From: Ktedonobacteraceae bacterium
Lineage (GTDB): Bacteria > Chloroflexota > Ktedonobacteria > Ktedonobacterales > Ktedonobacteraceae
Assembly (NCBI GenBank): GCA_014896635.1
Contig: JADBKA010000135.1
Location: 1 to 12,188 of the forward strand
Direction: 5' to 3'
Length of the DNA stretch: 12,188 nt
Made by a program: the position numbers and the translations under genes. Below the pieces are notes generated by a model. That model ran no database searches. It had not been told where the DNA came from and saw only the letters and a program-made list of their open reading frames with translations. The number at the start of each line of letters is the position of its first letter. The stretch's first letter is position 1. Below, one piece after another: positions 6,556 to 12,188 of the stretch.

Positions 6556-6741
6556 CTGCCTCCCTCCGCTGATCTCTCGCGTTTCACGGCCTTCGGAAAG
6601 GCGAGCCATTTTAGCTCACCAGGATCGCCTCACCGCGTCTGAACAAAGAATAACAGAACGCAAGGCATTCCACAGTCGCCAAAAGGATGCCAAAGGGAGT
6701 AGTTGCCTGAAGAGAAAGACCACCTGTTGGGAGGAATCTCG

Positions 6742-9477
6742 TTAGAGCAAGGAGCGAGCGCGCGCCAGGGCAACCGCCTGCGTCCGGCTGGTAGCTCCCA
6801 GTTTGCCAAGCAAGTTGCTCACATGCTTTTTGACTGTGGGCAGCTCGATCACCAGAGCCCGAGCGATATCCTGATTCGAGGCTCCTGTGGAAAGCCACCG
6901 CAAGACTTCCTGCTCACGCTGTGTGAGGGAAACGACTGACGCGGATGGACTGGCGGACTCTTGCCGCGTCTGGACCCTCCCCGGCGTGGGCAGAGGTTTC
7001 GCTACCAGAGATTTGCTTGCGCCCCGCTGTTCCTGGCCGATTGTGGCTAGCAGTTGTGAGATGTAGGCCATCGTGGAAGCGGGCAGATCATGCTGATGGG
7101 AATGAGGAGAAAGGAATGCCTCTAGCGTCTGGCGCATCGGTTCGCCTTCATCCAGGTACACACGCAGGTAGCCCTCTGGCTCAGTCAAGGCAAACAGGCG
7201 CCTCCCGATCTCATAGGCTCGCTCGTTCTAGCCTGCATGGTGTAGCGCTACCATGTACTGGGCCAGGTAGGTGAGGGTGATCTTGCTATTGGCCGAACGA
7301 CTCAGACCCTCGCTAAAGCGCTCTAGCAGCGCCAGCGCCTCTGTCCAACGAAGCGCTGCAAAATACACCCGCATCACGACCGGGAACGCATCATACAAGC
7401 TGCGCTCCCATATCCCTTCTGGAAAGACCATGCTCACCGCTCAGTCCATTGCTTCCTTCATCTGGCCCTGGGCCAGCCACCACTGGGCTTGCATGATGGG
7501 TAGCCAGTTTCGGCGGTGGTATCCTTCCAACTGCTCAACTGCTTGCAGTGCGAGCTTTCCAGCAGGCAGGTCTCCTCTCGCCAGCTCAATTTGCATCAAG
7601 CGGATATATGCCGACAGGAGTAAATCACCCTGCTGCCAGGTAGCAGCATCCTGAATGGCCGTTCGCAACCAGCTACGCGCCTCTTCCAGCCGATTCCACT
7701 GATACAATACTTTCACCAGGACATCCTGAAAGTACCCTTTAAGCAGAGTATAGCTTGCCGTCTGCTCAATCAGGTCGAGGGCAGCTCGGCTCTCCTGATA
7801 GGCCAGGTGTAACTGTCCCGCCTCTTCTGCTGAGAGTGCCAACCACTGTATAACTCTGGTGACCGCAAAGTGGCTTCCCGACTGATGCACTCGCTGTCTG
7901 GCATCTAACAGTTGCGGCAAAAGCTTCGCTCTCTCTTGTCGAGCCGTGTAGTAGACGACATGACAAAAGAGCGGAAGCATATGCCAGATGACCTCCTCAT
8001 CCTGATCAAGCTCCTGCATCTCCTGATGGAGGGCGGGCAATCGCTTAAAATCTGAGATCTCTATGGCCTCATACAAGGCCATCCCCGCGCGTAAGAGGCG
8101 CAGACGCCGATGCAGCAGCGATTCCTGATCGATGGATGGAAGCGCTGAGGTCTCCTGGTTGGTCTCGTTCACTCGATGCTGCAAGGCGGTTTCGACCCGC
8201 TCGATGAGCTGCCGCACCTGCTGGTGGCAGCTTTCGCGCTGCTCGCGGGTTGCATAGGTGACGGGATGAAGCAGGTAGAGTGCGGTGGTAAGTGTCAGGC
8301 GAATGTGTTTATGCGCCAGCGGATCAGGCAGTGCCAGTACCCAGCGCGCCATCGTTGCCGCCTCTCCACGCATCCAGAACTGCTCGACTGTTTGCTCTAT
8401 GAGCCGCGCTGCCATGGGGAAGGAAGCTCCGGCAAGTGCATGAGTAATGGCCTCAGCCCACTGTCCCTCAGCTTCATAAAAGTCGGCGGCTCGACGATGC
8501 AAGAGCGGCACCATCTCTGGCTGGCTGGTGTGAAGCGTTGAGAGCAGAGCTTCACGAAAGAGATCATGCAACCGGTAGGTTTGCCGCTCTTCATCCAGGG
8601 GGACCAGGAAGAGATTCGCTCGCTCTAGCAACGCGAGCATCCGCTGACTGACCGCCCGCGTTGGCGCGGCGGTGACGGCCTGACAGACAGAAGCGTCCAG
8701 GCGCGAGAGAATGGCGCTATGGAGTAAAAAGTCGCGCATATCGAGGGAGAGACGTGCCAGGATATCCTCCTGTACATAGTCCAGGAGATAGCGCTGGCTC
8801 CCAGTCAATGTCTCAAGATACGCAGTGCGATCCTCACGCTTCTGTAGAGTGAGCGCGACCAGATGGAGGCCGGCGATCCAGCCTTCCGTCCGGCCCACCA
8901 GACGCCGTAATTCTTCTTCCGAGAGCGGAGGAGAGAGCAACTTGTCTAAAAACTGATTCGCTTCGCTCTCCTGGAAGCGCAGCTCGTCAGCGCGAATCTC
9001 GGTCAACTGTCCATGAGCTCGAAGACGCGCAAGAGGCAAATCAGGGTCCACGCGACTGGAGAGGATCAGGTGTACACGCGCGGGGAGGTGCTCCAGAAAG
9101 AAGGCCATGCCCTGGTGAATGGTTGGCTCTTCTACCACCTGATAATCATCCACAATGAGAACAATGGAAGCAGGATACACCTGCTGACTTTCCAGTTCAT
9201 GAAGAAGCACAGAAAGGCAACGAGAAAGCGGCGGGGGCTGGGGCGATTGCAACTGTGCCACCACGTTTGCTCCAAAGTTCGCTTCCAGGCTGGGACAGCG
9301 ACGCAGGGCCGCGATCAACGCGACCCAGAAGCGTGTCGGGCTGTTATCCAGTTCGTCCAGCGAGAGCCAGGCCACCTGCGCCTTTTTTTGCCGGTGCGCC
9401 CAAACTGAGAGCAACGTGGTTTTGCCCCAGCCCGCCGTCGGCAAGGACAGCAGCGCCAGCACGTTAAAGCCGGCCAC
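6742..9477 (-). pseudogene. MalT-like (LAL) LuxR-family regulator, N-terminally truncated, two in-frame stops
   Basis: Large ATP-dependent LuxR-type transcription activator. From 9477 to 6742 a single frame of 911 codons encodes, in order: the P-loop TAGWGKTTLL (residues 14-23); Walker B LIVDDY (about 108); the STAND NTPase region with a DELRF segment; an RLHDLFRE winged-helix region (about 300); a long helical repeat/TPR-like region; PEGYLRVYLDEG, typical of the region before the HTH; and an intact GerE-type HTH (about 6745-6930, SLTQREQEVLRWLSTGASNQ). The frame is broken by TGA at 7443-7441 (codon 679) and TAG at 7230-7228 (codon 750), with recognisable family sequence continuing in frame after both. 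The ~20-60 residues that normally precede the P-loop are missing where the gene meets the RHS gene. As drawn, no single product joins the ATPase to the DNA-binding domain, so it is probably inactive. Confidence 0.9.
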
Positions 9478-12188
9478 CGACCTGTACGCCTACGCCCTCA
9501 GCGTCTATGGCACGCAGGCGACCGCCTTTGGCGGCAACTGGCCGATGTGTACGCCAGCGGGACCGCAGCCGGGGCAGGCCGACTGCGTCTTTGACACCTA
9601 CATCCCCGGCTCCGGCGGCGTCAGTGGCATGGACCAGGACTGGCGGGACTACTATCACGGGGAGTTTCGCGGTTTTGCCAAAGTCTCCATCACCCGCCCT
9701 GACGGCAACCTGACGGTGGAAAGCTACTATGGCACCGAGGGCTGGGGGACGCCTCCCACCGAGACGGTCAATGCCAACTCCGGCCAGCTCATCCAGCAGG
9801 ACATCTATGCCGGCACGCAGCCAGTGGACGGCAATCTGCTGCGGCGCACGACGTACCAGTATCCGGGGGATGGCTCGTATCATTCGGCCTGTCACACGGC
9901 AGTCGAGGGCATCTACGCGCCGTGCCTCTCGTTTCCCATCACGGTCAAAACGACCTGGTACGAGGAGAACGGGACGGGCATCAGCAACGCGCCCTGGGTG
10001 CAGACCACTTCGACCTACGACGATTACGACCCGGCGACTGGTCTCAACACGTCCCACACCGTCTATCACAACCTGTTGCAACAGCAGACCAGCGGGTCCA
10101 ACATTGCGACAGTCACGCAGAAGTGGACCTACAGCCCCAATGACTTTGTTGATAGCGCCAACGGCAACTACCAGTACTACACGGTAGGTATTCCCAATCA
10201 TGGGGAAGTCGATGACAGCAACGGACATGTCTGGCTCTGTACAGATGTGTCCTATGATGAGGGAGCACCCGCTGGCACGCGCACCCCGGCTGCCGGCTGG
10301 CCGACGACGGTCAAGAGCTACAGCGATTGCGCTAACCAGAGCCAGACCTTGCTCAAAAACTATCTGGGCTATGACGCCTTTGGCAATCCAGTAGCAACCG
10401 TCGATCCGTTCGGGGTAACCCACAGTAACCTCTACAGTGGCAATGGTTGCACACTGGCAACTATGCCGGCAGTGCTCACGCCCGCCTGGACAGCCGGACA
10501 TTTTACCAGTTGCACTGTCTATGACACATTCGCCGCTCAGCCTCTTAACCTGCGCAATGTTCTTTCTCAAACCACCAGTTACACCTATGATGAGACGCAG
10601 GGACGGGTGGTGACCAGTACGACCGATATGAATGGCCAGACGGTCAGTATCGGGAGCAGCTATGACGGCAGCGGCAACGCGACGCTCAAAGTCAAACATC
10701 CGCTCGAAACGGGGGATTACACCAGCCAGTCCAGCACCCATTCGACCTGTGTCTTTGGCAGCAGTCTTCCTTGCTATGAAATCGACCATCTTTTGGCACA
10801 GTATCCCGGCGCGGTGACACGCACTTTCTATGACGTACACGGGCGAGCCGTCGAAACGCGCACACCGCTGGATGCAACCCATGATCTGGTCTCCTTCACC
10901 GTGTACAACGAGAGCAATGGCACCACCTTCCAGAGTGTCCCCTTCCGCGTGGCTAGTGGCAGCGCCTGGCTTGATCCCAACGGAGCAGTGGACGACCAGG
11001 GCCACGCGCCCGCCGGTACCATTACCTCCGTCGATGCGCTGGGGCGTGTACGGGCCACTGCCGATCCGCTGCTGGGGACGCCAGGAGAGCCGGGGCAGAG
11101 CTGCGCCGGCGTCAGTGGCACCTGGACGAGCTGTACCGGCTATGGTCTCGGTCAGGCCTATGGCGATAGTGCCACCTATGGCTACGCAGCTCATCATGAT
11201 CCCAACAATCACCTGACCGTCAGCTATGCCAATATGCTGGGCAGAACCATTCAGGTTCAGTCCTACAGCCAGCCGGGCAATCTGGGAGCCAACATCACCG
11301 CCAAAAAGCGCCTCAGTTACAATGTACTCGGTCAGGTCACGTCGGCGCTGGTCAAAGACCTGGCGCCGCAGAGCGGACAGAGCATCATCCAGGTGCAGAC
11401 AACAGCTACCTACGATGATCTGGGCCGGCTGATCAGCAGTACCGACCCTGATCGCGGCACGCACAGTTTCAGCTATGATGAGGATGGCCGACTGCTCACC
11501 GATGTGACGACCAGCGGGTCGAACACGCGCACGCTGGGTACCAGCTACGACCTGCTGGGACGGGTGCGCTGCGTGCAGGATGCGGCGCCTACCACCGATG
11601 GCTCAGGCAATTGCAGCAGCGGCAGCCATCCGCTGGTGCAGAACACCTACGGCCAGAGCTTCCTGGGAACGCAGGGCAGCAGCGACTTCCCGGTCGGGCG
11701 CCTGACGCAGACCGTTGCCACGACCTCCTTCCCCGATGGCGCCTCCGCCAGCGTCACCCAGCAGTACCAGCACGATCAGCGTGGGCGGGTCACGGCCACG
11801 AAGCTTTTCTTCGGCCTGCCTGTGAGCTGGAACGTGACGGCGGCGCTGCCGAGCTATCAGCTGAACCAGTCCTACAACGACGCCGATCAGCCGACCACCA
11901 CGCAAACCCAGGTGGGCGGCCAAACCAGTTACACATTTTCTCAGGCCTACGACAGCACAACAGGGGTTCCGACCGGCCTCTCTAACACCACAACGGCGGT
12001 CCCCAACCTGGCAACCCTGGGCTATGACGTGCATGGACAGCTCAGCGATCTCAATTTCCAGACCACGACGGGTACGGCGCTGGCTACGGCCCACTTTGAC
12101 TACGATGGCAACCTGCGCCCGGCTACCACGACAGCCAGCTGGCAGAGCGGCAGCGGCTCCAGCGGCACAATCTTCAGCACCGGGCGGG
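9464..12188 (+). CDS. RHS/YD-repeat protein fragment, both ends missing
   Basis: The plus frame is open without a stop from before 9464 to the window end (about 908 codons) and is full of YD-type repeats: YDAFGNPVATVDPFG, YDETQGRVV, FYDVHGRAVETRTP, YDDLGRLISSTDPDRGTHSF, YDEDGRLLTDV, YDLLGRVRCVQDA, HDQRGRVTATK, YDVHGQLSDL. Such proteins form large beta-cage shells at the cell surface or around C-terminal toxins. An N-terminal part with EFRGFAKVSITRPDGNLTV and YYGTEGWGTP matches the long YD proteins I associate with Ktedonobacter. There is no start codon with a ribosome site, no signal peptide, and the first in-frame ATG (9545) lies inside the repeat domain. The left end is set by the junction with the LuxR gene, the right end by the window edge, so the C-terminal core and any toxin are not visible. 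Confidence 0.85.

Noticed and set aside
6556..6609. Upstream start for the small protein (18 extra residues)
   Set aside because: The family pattern begins at MYYTIQ and the strong GGAGGGAGG sits directly before that ATG.
6742..7188. Separate 148-aa LuxR-type HTH protein starting at a TTG
   Set aside because: It is in the same frame as the ATPase part of the regulator and begins mid-domain with no ribosome site, so it is better read as the tail of the interrupted gene.
7228..7443. Alternative genetic code (TGA as Trp, TAG as Gln)
   Set aside because: The other genes here use normal codons and stop at TAG, TGA or TAA where family proteins end; a genome-wide code change is not supported.
9464..11464. 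666-codon minus-strand open frame, opposite the RHS gene
   Set aside because: The plus frame carries repeated YD motifs; the minus frame is a by-product of GC-rich, stop-poor sequence and looks like no known protein.

Overview
The window looks like a chromosomal segment from a Ktedonobacterales-type member of the Chloroflexota. This rests on protein style alone: a MalT-like (LAL-type) LuxR regulator, a small protein opening MYYTIQIQGHLDP, a long Cys/Thr/Ser-rich YD-repeat (RHS) protein, and actinobacterial-like DUF1801 and PNPOx-like proteins. No rRNA, tRNA, CRISPR array or complete insertion sequence was seen.

Layout. All genes from 1 to 9477 lie on the minus strand. The RHS gene from about 9464 to the right edge is on the plus strand. 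(1) 1-2391: a zinc-dependent alcohol dehydrogenase running off the left edge, preceded by a nitroreductase-like flavoprotein only 24 bp away, probably one operon. (2) 2392-2870: intergenic, with a perfect 8-bp-arm palindrome overlapping divergent promoter-like elements and a possible small plus-strand RNA ending in a 12-bp hairpin. (3) 2871-4571: a multi-pass GT-C/GT39-like glycosyltransferase with a strong hairpin just before its start codon. (4) 4572-5085: gene-free, with several hairpins. (5) 5086-6280: a DUF1801 protein, a PNPOx-like flavoprotein, and a 30-codon ORF resembling a truncated VOC (glyoxalase-fold) protein that overlaps the PNPOx start. (6) 6340-6555: the 71-aa small protein. 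(7) 6742-9477: the LuxR regulator, broken by two in-frame stop codons and missing its N-terminus. (8) about 9464-12188: an RHS/YD-repeat protein that begins abruptly and runs off the right edge.

The most notable region is 6742 to about 9480. A large regulator reads in one frame through a TGA and a TAG to an intact HTH domain, then meets, head to head, an RHS gene that also lacks its 5' end. One deletion or rearrangement that removed a divergent promoter region and both N-termini would explain this; a misassembly must be excluded. No clearly new multi-gene defence or biosynthetic system is visible. The best candidates for something undescribed are the nitroreductase-like/ADH pair with its palindromic operator, the hairpin before the glycosyltransferase, and the small-RNA candidate at 2667-2750.
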